From the NCBI GenBank assembly GCA_934647145.1, contig CAKUFB010000043.1, forward strand, positions 1 to 13,897: a stretch of DNA of 13,897 bases. Direction: 5' to 3'. The notes beneath the pieces are model-generated. The model had not been told where the DNA came from and searched no databases. It worked only from the letters and a program-made list of their open reading frames with translations. Both the position numbers and the translations under genes were made by a program. Below, piece by piece: positions 1 to 7,134 of this stretch (positions are counted from its first letter, which is position 1; every line of letters starts with the position of its first letter). Source of the DNA: an uncultured Clostridia bacterium (GTDB lineage Bacteria > Bacillota > Clostridia > Christensenellales > Aristaeellaceae).

Positions 1-774
1 TACGTCCATGACCTGTATACCGAGGGCCTGATCGACAGCGACATGTTCACCGTGACCGGCGATGAACTGACTGCCCGCCGCCTGAACGACCTGTGCGGCG
101 TGCGCACCAACCAGACCTACCCCAACAAGGAAGAGAAGTACGACCCCGAGGAGTTCACCTCGATGCCGCTGATGACCTCTCCGTTCATCACGGAGCCGGT
201 CGGCTTCTCCGGCCCGGGCTATCAGGTGTGCATGGCTGCGATCAGCGGCTACACCCGGTACCCCGAGGCGGCGGTTCGCTTCCTGGATTACTGCATGGGT
301 GTCGACGGTACCGCGCTGTTTACCATTAATGCTTACAAGTATGCCGAGTCCGGCGTGAGCCAGGAGGTTATCGACCTGATTCAGCCCTATCTGGACAACG
401 ATACGCACATGGAGTTCTACGGCGTTTACGGCTGCCGCTTCGTGCCCGGCCTGATCGGCGACGAGAGCAAGCGGAACGTTAACAACATCCAGAAGACCAT
501 CAACGACAACCTGCGCGTGCCCTACACCAACGCGGGCAACACCGTGATTCAGTACACCTACTCGCTCAAGTTCACCGAGGCGGAGAACGAGGTCGTGGCG
601 CAGTACAAGACCGACATCGACACCTATGTGAAGCAGAAGATGAACGAGTGGATCGTCAACGGCAGGATCGACGAGGAGTGGGACGCCTACATCGAGCAGC
701 TCAAGGCCATGAACGTGGACAAGCTGACCGAGGTGCACCAGAACGCGGTCAACCGCTGGTACGGCGTGAACTGA
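1..774 (+). CDS. ABC transporter extracellular solute-binding protein, LplA-like (C-terminal part)
   Basis: The reading frame is open from base 1 and ends at a TGA at 772-774, so only the C-terminal ~257 residues are seen; the true start lies upstream of the window. The opening residues (YVHDLYTEGLIDSDMF) and the ending (EWDAYIEQLKAMNVDKL...) match the pattern of family 1 solute-binding proteins of the LplA/LipO type, which capture oligosaccharides outside the cell for an ABC importer with two permeases. The signal peptide and lipobox would be in the missing part. Internal ATG codons (such as 43) are not starts, because homologous sequence continues before them. It is followed by a membrane-anchored AraC regulator, the usual arrangement for sugar uptake loci in Clostridia and Paenibacillus. 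The substrate cannot be read from this fragment. Family assignment is fairly sure. Confidence 0.85.
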   Translation, partial: YVHDLYTEGLIDSDMFTVTGDELTARRLNDLCGVRTNQTYPNKEEKYDPEEFTSMPLMTSPFITEPVGFSGPGYQVCMAAISGYTRYPEAAVRFLDYCMGVDGTALFTINAYKYAESGVSQEVIDLIQPYLDNDTHMEFYGVYGCRFVPGLIGDESKRNVNNIQKTINDNLRVPYTNAGNTVIQYTYSLKFTEAENEVVAQYKTDIDTYVKQKMNEWIVNGRIDEEWDAYIEQLKAMNVDKLTEVHQNAVNRWYGVN

Positions 775-784
775 GTTTGAAGGA

Positions 785-840
785 AACGTTCGAGAGGCGG
801 CTTTTCTGAGAAAAGCCCCTCTCGAGCTCTCCCGAAAAGC
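785..840 (-). repeat. Dispersed hairpin element, inverted copy of the one at 5488-5544
   Basis: The stretch contains a 15-bp stem: CGAGAGG (791-797) pairs with CCTCTCG (818-824) and GGCTTTTC (799-806) pairs with GAAAAGCC (810-817), with C798 bulged and loop TGA. It may also act as the transcription end of the solute-binding protein gene, but no T-run follows the stem. Its plus strand aligns over about 56 bases with the reverse complement of 5488-5544, sharing ACGTTCGA at one end and CTCTCGAGCTCTCCCG at the other. Weaker similarity (GCATCAT near 873-879) suggests that part of the tandem repeat unit accompanies it. Confidence 0.6.
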
Positions 841-919
841 ACCTGCTTCCGCTCTATCACGAGCAAAGTGGAGCATCATTCAGGAATGACCGTTCGTTTG
901 CGGAGACCGTTATGCACAC

Positions 920-949
920 AGCCAGGAGCGCGCTTTCGCGCCCCTGGCT
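920..949 (+). other. Strong hairpin in the leader of the AraC-type regulator gene
   Basis: AGCCAGG (920-926) pairs with CCTGGCT (943-949), and GCGCG (928-932) pairs with CGCGC (937-941) around a CTTT loop, with one A/C mismatch between the two blocks. There is no T-run on either side, so it is not a classical intrinsic terminator. It sits 39 bases before the start codon of the regulator gene and could be a 5'-leader structure or a repetitive palindrome. No convincing promoter was found between 841 and 988. Confidence 0.5.
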
Positions 950-988
950 TGTCGTGGCAAAAAAGAAAAACGCGAGGAGAGAAGCCCT

Positions 989-3175
989 ATGCGCCCAAGA
1001 AAGGTTCGGCTCAGGAGCCGCGTGCTCATCGAATACACCGTTCGCTACGGCAGCCTTTTATTGTGCTGCACGCTGGCGACGGCGCTTCTGTGCGGCTGGC
1101 TGCTGCGCCAGTATAAGGAGCAGGTGACCGCGAGCACCGCCAGAAGCCTGGAAACCGCCGTGCAGGCGCTGGAAAAGCTGGCCGCGAGGCAGGGGGAGAT
1201 GGCGCGGGAAATCTATCTCAACGCGCTGTCCTCGCCCGAGGCCATGGCGGAGGGCGAGCTGGAGGCGAAGCGGGGCATCGAGCAGCTGGACACCTTTCAG
1301 GACGCGCTGCTGCTGAACGACTGCGTGGTCGCCTTTTACGGGACGGACAGCTACTTTACCAGCGCCGGGCGCACCTCCGCGGAGACCTTCGAGGGGCGCA
1401 CGCTGAACCTGGACGAACAGAGCCGCGCGCGTCTGGCGGACAGGCTGGAAACGCGGGGCGAGGCCGGGTGCATCCTGCTGCGGGACAGAAGCGGGCAGGG
1501 CATACTGATGTACCTGTACCCCGCGCCCAACGTGTACGCCGGGGATCGGAAGGTGATCGGGTACGTCGTGCGCGAAAAGACCATGGCGGAGTACCTGAGG
1601 AGCGTGCTGCCCGAGGCGTGCTGCGCGCTGGCGGTGACGCAGGACGGGCAGACGGCGGTGCGCATGCCGCGGGAGGGGATGCCTGCGGAAAAGGCCGGGG
1701 CGCTGTTTGAGCGGCTGCGTGCGGACGGGGACGCGCCCGGGATGGGGTATGTGCCGTTTGAGTACCCGCTGCCCTACGGCATGCGGCTGTACGTGGCGCT
1801 GGACGAGGGATACCTGCTGGCCGACTTCCTGCTGGTGAGCCGGGTGGCGAACGGGGTGCTGATCGGGGTGGCTCTGGCGATGGCGGGACTGCTGTTCGTG
1901 CTGAACCTGGGCGCGGTGCGGCCGATACAGGATCTGAGCGAGCTGGTGCGCACGCACGCGGGCGACGCGCCGGCCGGGGATTCGAGAAGCGAGCTGCTGA
2001 TCATGCGCGAGATGATCTCGCACGCCTACGTGGAGCAGGACGCGCGCGAAAACCGGCAGCGCGAGGCGAATGTGGAGATGGCCGCGCAGCTGTCGCGGCT
2101 GCTGCTGGGCGGGTTTACCGGCCGGGAGGGTACGGTGCGCGACTTTATCCACAGCATTCGCCCAGCGATGAAGGACGGGGCGTATGCGGTGGTCGCGCTG
2201 GCCTGCCGAAGCGGCGAGGAGGCGGAGAGGCTGTACCGGAAAATGTGCGCGCGGGAGGACATGATCTGCCGAAGGGAGCAGGCGGGCGAATACGACGCGG
2301 TGCTGCTGATCGTGGGGCTGGCCGACCCGGACGCGGAGTGTACGGAGCGGGAGAGAATCTGCCGGGAGCTGCTTGAGCAGGCGCAGGACGCGCGCGCGGT
2401 GGCCGCCGCCGGACGGGCCTATCCCAGGCTGCGCGAAATTCACCGCTCGGGCGACGAGACCACCGCCATCCTCAAGGGACGGCCCGGCGCGCCGGAGGGC
2501 AGCGTGCTGCTGTTCGAGCGGGTCATACGCGACGGCGGAAGCTATGTGATTCCGGCCAATACGCAGTCCGCGATCCAGGCGGGCGTGCGCGCGGGCGACG
2601 AAAAGGCGACGGCCGCCGCCTGCAGGGAGGCGCTTGCGGGGATTCGGGCGCTCGAGGGCGAGCTGGCGAAGGCGTACGCGGGGTATCTGCTGGTGCAGCA
2701 GGTGACGGAGCTGCTCCGGGAGCAGCGCTTTCCGCAGCGGCAGATCGCCGCGCTGAACGCGGTCACGGGGCGCGAGTCGGGCGCGTTTGAGAAGGAATTC
2801 CTCGAGGCGCTGGGCAAGGCGTTCGAGGCCGCGAAGCCTGAAAAGCAGCCGGTGGACGAGATACTGGCCTGCATCGACGCGAATTACTGCGACAACGAGC
2901 TGAGCCTGGACAGCCTGGGGATGCAGTTCCACATGACCGCGTCCAACGTCAGCAAGATGATCAAGGCGAAGACCGGCATGAACTACAACGACTACCTGTC
3001 CGGGCTGCGGATGGAGCAGGCCAGGCGGCTGCTCGAGATTACCGACCTGAAGCTGCAGGAGATCGTGCTGAGGGTGGGGTACGTGGACGCGGCCTCCTTC
3101 AGCCGGAAGTTCAAGGCGCTCGAGGGCGAGTCGCCCAACGAATACCGCGTGAGGCGGCGCGAGGGCAGAATCTGA
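989..3175 (+). CDS. Membrane-anchored AraC family transcriptional regulator (two-TM, YesS-like)
   Basis: This 728-residue protein likely senses an extracellular signal and activates nearby sugar-uptake genes. A hydrophobic segment at about residues 18-40 is followed by an extracytoplasmic region to about residue 275, then a second membrane span at about 280-306. A cytoplasmic middle part of roughly 300 residues follows. The C-terminal ~100 residues (from about 622) form an AraC double helix-turn-helix domain, with the typical pattern LSLDSLGMQFHMTASNVSKM, an EIVLRVGY recognition helix region, FSRKFKALEGESPNEYR and a basic end. An AGGAG at 975-979, nine bases before the ATG, supports the start. 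Regulators of this build commonly sit beside LplA-type transporter genes, and the upstream gene here is such a solute-binding protein. The middle region may be a degenerate signalling domain; I do not recognise conserved catalytic motifs in it. The ligand is unknown. Confidence 0.9.
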   Translation: MRPRKVRLRSRVLIEYTVRYGSLLLCCTLATALLCGWLLRQYKEQVTASTARSLETAVQALEKLAARQGEMAREIYLNALSSPEAMAEGELEAKRGIEQLDTFQDALLLNDCVVAFYGTDSYFTSAGRTSAETFEGRTLNLDEQSRARLADRLETRGEAGCILLRDRSGQGILMYLYPAPNVYAGDRKVIGYVVREKTMAEYLRSVLPEACCALAVTQDGQTAVRMPREGMPAEKAGALFERLRADGDAPGMGYVPFEYPLPYGMRLYVALDEGYLLADFLLVSRVANGVLIGVALAMAGLLFVLNLGAVRPIQDLSELVRTHAGDAPAGDSRSELLIMREMISHAYVEQDARENRQREANVEMAAQLSRLLLGGFTGREGTVRDFIHSIRPAMKDGAYAVVALACRSGEEAERLYRKMCAREDMICRREQAGEYDAVLLIVGLADPDAECTERERICRELLEQAQDARAVAAAGRAYPRLREIHRSGDETTAILKGRPGAPEGSVLLFERVIRDGGSYVIPANTQSAIQAGVRAGDEKATAAACREALAGIRALEGELAKAYAGYLLVQQVTELLREQRFPQRQIAALNAVTGRESGAFEKEFLEALGKAFEAAKPEKQPVDEILACIDANYCDNELSLDSLGMQFHMTASNVSKMIKAKTGMNYNDYLSGLRMEQARRLLEITDLKLQEIVLRVGYVDAASFSRKFKALEGESPNEYRVRRREGRI

Positions 3176-3204
3176 TGGACAGCGCGGCGAGCGAGGTGTA
3201 TAAT
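3176..3204 (+). promoter_or_regulatory. Sigma-A type promoter for the SGNH hydrolase gene
   Basis: TGGACA at 3176-3181 (five of six to TTGACA) is separated by exactly 17 bases from a perfect TATAAT at 3199-3204. The -35 box directly follows the stop codon of the AraC-type gene, and the hydrolase start is 32 bases downstream of the -10 box. This indicates that the hydrolase is transcribed independently of the regulator. Confidence 0.8.
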
Positions 3205-3235
3205 ACAGGAAGAAAAGGCAGGGAGGAACGGAACG

Positions 3236-3898
3236 ATGGAGGGCTTTACGTATCAATGGGACGAGCGGGGCGCGCGGCTGGAAACCTATGAGTGGGACAA
3301 CGTATGGTGGGAGCACACCGAGGACCGGCGGGCGCCGCGGGCGCTGATCGTGGGGGACTCGATTTCCTGCGGGTATCGCGGGAAGGTGAACGAGCTGCTC
3401 GCGGGCGAGGTGCGCGCCGACGGGTTCGGCACCTCGAAGGCGGCGGACAATCCGGCGTTTCCCGCGGCGCTCGAGCTGTTTCTGGCGCAGCAGGGGCACA
3501 CGGAGTACCTGCTGATCAACAACGGGCTGCACGGCTGGCACCTGAGCGAGGAGGAGTACGCGGTACACTACGCGCGATTGGCGGACTTTCTGCGCGGGAA
3601 GCGGCCTGAGGCGAAGATGCTGATGCTGCTGACCACGCCGGTTCGCGACCGGGCGTGTCTTGAAAGATTTGACGCGCGCAACGACCGCGTGATCGGGCGC
3701 AACAAGCGGGCGCGGGAAATCGCCGGGGCGCGGGGGATCGAGGTGATCGACCTGTACGGCCTGCTGGAAAACCGGCCGGAGCTGTATTCGGCCGACGGGG
3801 TACACCTGACGGCGGAGGGATACGCGCTGCTGGCCGGGCGGATTGTGCGGGCAATTCGCGGCGAAACGCTTGCGCAAGGGGCGATTGAGGTGGTATAA
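3236..3898 (+). CDS. SGNH/GDSL-type hydrolase (esterase/lipase family)
   Basis: This 220-residue protein is probably a carbohydrate or lipid ester hydrolase. The family's block I is seen as LIVGDSISCGYRGKV with the likely nucleophile Ser42. A LLINNGLHGWH stretch (Asn95/Asn96) sits where the oxyanion-hole Asn block occurs, and DGVHLTAEGY near the C-terminus supplies the likely Asp187/His190 pair. There is no signal peptide, so it should act in the cytoplasm. A GGGAGG at 3221-3226 lies nine bases before the ATG. It has its own promoter and is followed after 36 bases by a sugar isomerase-like gene. This neighbourhood suggests removal of acyl groups from imported sugars or glycosides, but that is inference. 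Family assignment is confident and substrate unknown. Confidence 0.85.
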   Translation: MEGFTYQWDERGARLETYEWDNVWWEHTEDRRAPRALIVGDSISCGYRGKVNELLAGEVRADGFGTSKAADNPAFPAALELFLAQQGHTEYLLINNGLHGWHLSEEEYAVHYARLADFLRGKRPEAKMLMLLTTPVRDRACLERFDARNDRVIGRNKRAREIAGARGIEVIDLYGLLENRPELYSADGVHLTAEGYALLAGRIVRAIRGETLAQGAIEVV

Positions 3899-3899
3899 T
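3870..3899 (+). promoter_or_regulatory. Extended -10 promoter overlapping the SGNH hydrolase stop codon
   Basis: TGGTATAAT at 3891-3899 is an extended -10 box (TGn plus a perfect TATAAT) whose last bases contain the TAA stop codon at 3896-3898. A weak -35 (TTGCGC, 3870-3875) lies 18 bases upstream. The following gene starts 35 bases after the box. A weak -35 is normal for extended -10 promoters. Confidence 0.6.
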
Positions 3900-3934
3900 G
3901 TGCCTGCTGAATACAAAACGGGAGGTTATGACAT

Positions 3935-4849
3935 ATGATTCGCATTGCGGTACAGACGGGAGGCCCGGAGGAGCTGCTGGGCATTGACGGCGCGTACAGA
4001 CTGATCAGCGAGGCGGGCTTCGACGGCGTGGACGCGAACATCGACCACCTGCTGTCCGGGCGGGACATCCGGGAGCGCCGGCTCAGTCCGGCCTTCGAGG
4101 CGGAGGGTAAGGCGGCGCTTGCGTACTTCAAGCCGTGGAAGGACGCGGCCGAGAAGTACTCCCTGGACAACTATCAGGCGCACGCGCCCTTCCCGAGCTA
4201 CGTGGCGGGGGAGGACGGCGCATACAACGAAAAGCTGATCGGGATGCTTAAGACCTGCCTGATGGGCTGCGACTACATCGGCTGCAGGCGGCTGATCGTT
4301 CACCCGTTTTTCCTGGGCTACGGCGACCAGCTGACCCCCGAGCGCGAGTGGGAGGTCAACCTCGAGCGGTACAGCGCGCTGATTCCGGCGGCAAGGGAGT
4401 ACGGCGTGACCATCTGCCTGGAAAACATGTTTACTGGATATAACCACAAAATCTACTCGGCCTGCTGCTCGGACATCACAATCGCCTGCGCCTATATCGA
4501 CGAGCTGAACCGGAGGGCGGGCGCGAAGTGCTTCGGCTTCTGCCTGGATACCGGACACCTGCTGCTGCTGGGCAAGGACATCAAAAACTCGATGACGCAG
4601 CTGGGCGACCGCATCGAGGCCTTCCACGTACACGACAACAACGGCCTGGACGACCAGCACCTCACGCCGTACATGGGCGTACTGGACTGGGAGCGGTTTA
4701 TCGAGGGCCTGCGCGCGATCGGCTACGACCAGACGATGAGCTTTGAGACCTTCAACGTGTTCAACGTCATGCATCCCGAGGTCGCCTGCGAGATGCTCAG
4801 GGTGATCGCGAAGACCGGACGGATGTTCGCCCGGCGCGCGGCGGAATAA
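3935..4849 (+). CDS. Sugar phosphate isomerase/epimerase family protein (xylose isomerase-like TIM barrel)
   Basis: The 304-residue product belongs to the AP endonuclease 2/xylose isomerase-like TIM barrel family, which includes metal-dependent keto-sugar epimerases, inosose dehydratases and isomerases. Likely metal ligands are seen in order: Glu163 (in ICLENM), Asp205 and His208 (CLDTGH), His231/His233 (FHVHDN) and Glu271 (MSFETF). The length fits the family. A GGGAGG at 3920-3925, nine bases upstream, supports this ATG over the out-of-frame ATG at 3928. No signal peptide is present. It is the last gene before a strong terminator. With the upstream hydrolase, regulator and solute-binding protein it suggests sugar or sugar-derivative catabolism. 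The precise reaction cannot be told from sequence alone. Confidence 0.9.
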   Translation: MIRIAVQTGGPEELLGIDGAYRLISEAGFDGVDANIDHLLSGRDIRERRLSPAFEAEGKAALAYFKPWKDAAEKYSLDNYQAHAPFPSYVAGEDGAYNEKLIGMLKTCLMGCDYIGCRRLIVHPFFLGYGDQLTPEREWEVNLERYSALIPAAREYGVTICLENMFTGYNHKIYSACCSDITIACAYIDELNRRAGAKCFGFCLDTGHLLLLGKDIKNSMTQLGDRIEAFHVHDNNGLDDQHLTPYMGVLDWERFIEGLRAIGYDQTMSFETFNVFNVMHPEVACEMLRVIAKTGRMFARRAAE

Positions 4850-4860
4850 GGACAGCTTCG

Positions 4861-4893
4861 ACTCCCGTTGGGTTATGCCCGGCGGGAGTTTTG
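4861..4893 (+). terminator. Intrinsic terminator of the isomerase gene
   Basis: ACTCCCG (4861-4867) pairs with CGGGAGT (4883-4889), extended inward by TTGGG/CCCGG with two G-U pairs, giving a 12-bp stem with loop TTATG, followed by a short T-rich tail. It begins 11 bases after the isomerase stop codon. Confidence 0.85.
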
Positions 4894-4907
4894 TGTGTTC
4901 TTGAGGT

Positions 4908-5500
4908 GTGCCTGAATCGTTTTTTCGGGAGAACGGTAAGGAAGTATTTGGCAGGCTTGTACGTGAAAGGGCAGTCGAAAAGCGGGTCGGTAGGGGAAGT
5001 GTATATCGCCTTGATGATGCTTTATGTGGAACAAAGTGTTTTCTGGGAGAACAGCAAGGGAGTATTTGGCAGGCTTGTATGTGAAAGGGTAGCCGAAAAG
5101 AACGATTCATTCGGAGAGTCATGAGTTGCGTGGAACAAAGCGTTTTCAGAGAGTGGCGAGGGATTATCAGTAGACTTTGCGCGCGAGAGGGTTTGAGGAA
5201 AGCGGGTCGGCAGGGGGAGTATATATCACCCGGATGATGCGTTATGTGGAACAAAGCGTTTTCAGAGAGTGGCAAGGGATTATCAGTAGACTTCGCGCGC
5301 GAGAGGGTTTGAGGAAAGCAGGTCGGTAGGGGAAGAGCATATCGCCCGGATGATGCGTTATGTGGAACAAAGCGTTTTCAGAGAGTGGCAATGGATTATC
5401 AGTGGACTTCGCGCGCGAGAGGGTTTGAGGAAAGCGGGTCGGTAGGGGGAGTATATAACGCCCGGATGATGCGTTTCGCGGATCAAAGTATTTTCCGGGA
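4908..5500 (+). repeat. Tandem array of ~116-bp repeats (six units)
   Basis: Six units are seen, starting at 4908, 5026, 5130, 5246, 5362 and 5478. Unit lengths are 118, 104, 116, 116 and 116 bp, and the sixth is cut short where it runs into a hairpin element near 5500. Units 3, 4 and 5 are about 91-92% alike (roughly nine or ten differences per pair by eye). Units 1 and 2 are more diverged but share a GGGAGAAC...AGTATTTGGCAGGCTTGTA variant. Most units start with GTGGAACAAAG and end with a GATGATGCGTTAT-like stretch. The period is not a multiple of three and no frame stays open in a repeat-consistent way, so the array is judged non-coding. It lies between a terminator and the promoter of the DUF3048 gene. 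Confidence 0.9.
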
Positions 5501-5544
5501 GAGCTCGAGAGGCGCCTTTTTCAAAAAGGCGGCCTTTCGAACGT
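5488..5544 (+). repeat. Dispersed hairpin element at the end of the tandem array
   Basis: GCCTTTTT (5514-5521) and AAAAAGGC (5523-5530) form the core, enclosed by CGAGAGGC (5506-5513) pairing with GCCTTTCG (5532-5539) with one G-U pair and one bulged G. A second CCTCTCG at 5555-5561 could compete for the same left arm. The reverse complement of this stretch matches 785-840. It could stop transcription entering from the array, but no clean T-tract follows on the plus strand. Confidence 0.6.
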
Positions 5545-5579
5545 ACCTGGGCGGCCTCTCGATCGTCTCTTCCCCGGGC

Positions 5580-5608
5580 TTGACATTCGGCGGAAGGCGC
5601 GGTACAAT
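5580..5608 (+). promoter_or_regulatory. Near-consensus sigma-A promoter of the DUF3048 operon
   Basis: A perfect TTGACA (5580-5585) and TACAAT (5603-5608) are spaced by 17 bases. The start codon follows 27 bases after the -10 box, behind a very strong AGGAGGTG at 5621-5628. This is one of the best promoters in the window. Confidence 0.85.
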
Positions 5609-5635
5609 AAATAAACCTGTAGGAGGTGAAATGAT

Positions 5636-6625
5636 ATGAAGAGAATACTGATACTGCTGCTGGCGGCGCTGACGCTTTGTCCGGCGGCGGGGGCTGAGGG
5701 AATCGACCTGGTGTCGCCCACGACCGGCCTGCCGGTCGATCATGCGTACAGCCCGATGGTGGCGCAGATGGACAACGAGCCGGGCGCGCGGCCCCAGTGC
5801 GGCATTGCGTCGGCCGACGTGGTGTACGAGACCGAGGTGTATAACGGCGGCTATACGCGGTATACCTGCGTGTTCAACGACACGATTCCTGAAAAAATCG
5901 AGGCGGTGCGTTCGGCGCGCCTGCTGCACCTGGACATTTATCAGGAGTGGGGCGGCGCGTTCGTCAACTACGGCTTCCAGAACGCCGAGGGCAGCGACGC
6001 GGGCGCTTATGCGAAAAAGGTGGTCACGACGCTGTACAACGGCATTACGGGCATCAAGGGCTTCTATCGCGACGATAATCGCCGCGCGCCCAACAACGTG
6101 GTGTGCAGGCTGCGCGAGCTGTACGACCGGACGGAACCGCCCGAGACGGAGAGAGGCCCGCTGGTCTTCAGCGATACGCCGACCAGCGAGGGTGAAAAGG
6201 TCTCGGTGTTTCGCGTGCCCTACGCCGAAAACCTGGGCTACTACCCGTCCTACGAGTGGGACGAGACCGAGGGCGCGTACAGGCGCTACTATAACCGCGA
6301 GCCCTACCTGGACGGCACGACCGGCGAACAGATCACCTGCGAAAACGTGATCGTGCAGTACGTGAAGTACAGCTGGTACGGCGGCGACGGCAATCGCCCG
6401 ATCGTCGAGATGACCGGCACCAACCGCTGCGACTACTTTATCGGCGGCATGCACTTTTCCGGCTACTGGACGCGCGGCGCGGTGAGCGAAAACACGACCT
6501 ACTACGACGACGCGGGCGGCGTGGTGCAGTTCGCGCGCGGCAAGACCTATATTCAGATGCTCAAGGACACCAAAGAGGTGGAGATCACGGACGAATCATT
6601 CGGCGGTTCGTCGAAAGAGAAATAG
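5636..6625 (+). CDS. Secreted DUF3048 domain protein (YerB-like)
   Basis: The 329-residue product starts with a signal peptide (basic MKR, hydrophobic stretch to about residue 16, probable cleavage after the AGA near residue 20). The mature part opens with SPTTGLPVDHAYSPMVAQMDN and continues with ARPQCGIASADVVYE, GGYTRYTCVF and PEKIEAVRSAR, the hallmark order of DUF3048 N-terminal domains. The C-terminal DUF3048 part follows, with GEQITCENVIVQYVKYS and GKTYIQMLKDT. The cysteine in the signal region does not make a good lipobox (Leu at -1, Pro at +1), so it is probably secreted rather than a lipoprotein, unlike typical YerB. The ATG at 5636 is nine bases after AGGAGG; the ATG at 5631 meets a stop after two codons. 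It is first in a likely operon with acetyltransferases. The molecular function of the family is not known to me. Confidence 0.88.
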   Translation: MKRILILLLAALTLCPAAGAEGIDLVSPTTGLPVDHAYSPMVAQMDNEPGARPQCGIASADVVYETEVYNGGYTRYTCVFNDTIPEKIEAVRSARLLHLDIYQEWGGAFVNYGFQNAEGSDAGAYAKKVVTTLYNGITGIKGFYRDDNRRAPNNVVCRLRELYDRTEPPETERGPLVFSDTPTSEGEKVSVFRVPYAENLGYYPSYEWDETEGAYRRYYNREPYLDGTTGEQITCENVIVQYVKYSWYGGDGNRPIVEMTGTNRCDYFIGGMHFSGYWTRGAVSENTTYYDDAGGVVQFARGKTYIQMLKDTKEVEITDESFGGSSKEK

Positions 6626-6637
6626 GGAGTGGTGCGG

Positions 6638-7129
6638 ATGATCGTCAGGCAGGCGGTGCGCGCGGACGTGCCCGCAATGAGGGAGATTTACAACGACGAG
6701 GTGCTTTGCGGCGTGGCGACGCTCGACCTGCATCCCCGGACGATGGAGGATCGGGTCAAGTGGTTCGAGGCGCACAATGTGGACAACCATCCGCTGATCG
6801 TGGCCGAGGAGGGCGGCGAGGTCATGGGCTACGCCAGCCTGTCGCCCTACCGCGACAAGGAGGCCTACCGCTCGACGGTGGAGCTGTCCATCTACGTGGG
6901 CAAGGCGCACCGCCGAAAGGGCGCGGCGACCTGCCTGATGCGTGAAATCCTCGAAATGGCGAGGAGGGACGCGCGCACGCACCTGGTGGTGTCGGTCATT
7001 ACGGCCGGAAACGAGGCCAGCGTGAGCCTGCACGGGCGGTTCGGCTTTGCCTACTGCGGCACCATCCACGAGGTGGGCGAGAAGTTCGGCCGGCTGCTGG
7101 ATATCGAAAACTACGAGCTGGAGGTGTGA
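6638..7129 (+). CDS. GNAT family N-acetyltransferase (phosphinothricin acetyltransferase-like)
   Basis: This 163-residue protein has the order typical of PAT-like GNAT enzymes: IVRQAVRADVPAMREIYND at the start, a DRVKWF helix, LIVAEEGGEVMGYASLSPYR, the acetyl-CoA loop region KAHRRKGAATCLM (residues ~87-99) and ITAGNEASVSLHGRFGFAYCGTI, ending LLDIENYELEV. It should move an acetyl group from acetyl-CoA to an amine; the substrate is unknown. The ATG at 6638 is chosen because GGGAG (6625-6629) is eight bases upstream; the GTGs at 6629 and 6632 overlap or abut that site. The gap to the DUF3048 stop is 12 bases and the next gene starts a few bases after its stop, so it is operonic. Confidence 0.88.
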   Translation: MIVRQAVRADVPAMREIYNDEVLCGVATLDLHPRTMEDRVKWFEAHNVDNHPLIVAEEGGEVMGYASLSPYRDKEAYRSTVELSIYVGKAHRRKGAATCLMREILEMARRDARTHLVVSVITAGNEASVSLHGRFGFAYCGTIHEVGEKFGRLLDIENYELEV

Positions 7130-7134
7130 TGAGA

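Noticed and set aside
841..988. Promoter for the AraC-type regulator gene
   Set aside because: No pair of -35 and -10 boxes with acceptable spacing could be found by eye; TATGCA near 911 lacks a partner.
1058..3916. A 952-codon open frame on the minus strand opposite the AraC-type and SGNH genes
   Set aside because: It is rich in Arg, His, Pro, Gln and Leu with no family motif, and mirrors the GC-biased third codon positions of two clearly recognisable plus-strand genes.
3926..5275. A 449-codon minus-strand frame crossing the isomerase gene and part of the tandem repeats
   Set aside because: It reads successive repeat units in different frames (the period is not a multiple of three), and half of it is antisense to a recognised gene.
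4908..5500. CRISPR array
   Set aside because: Units are about 116 bp and similar along most of their length; there are no unique spacers between short direct repeats and no cas genes.
4891..5639. Short plus-strand frames within the repeat array
   Set aside because: They have no ribosome binding sites or membrane or domain features, and repeats would be read in changing frames.
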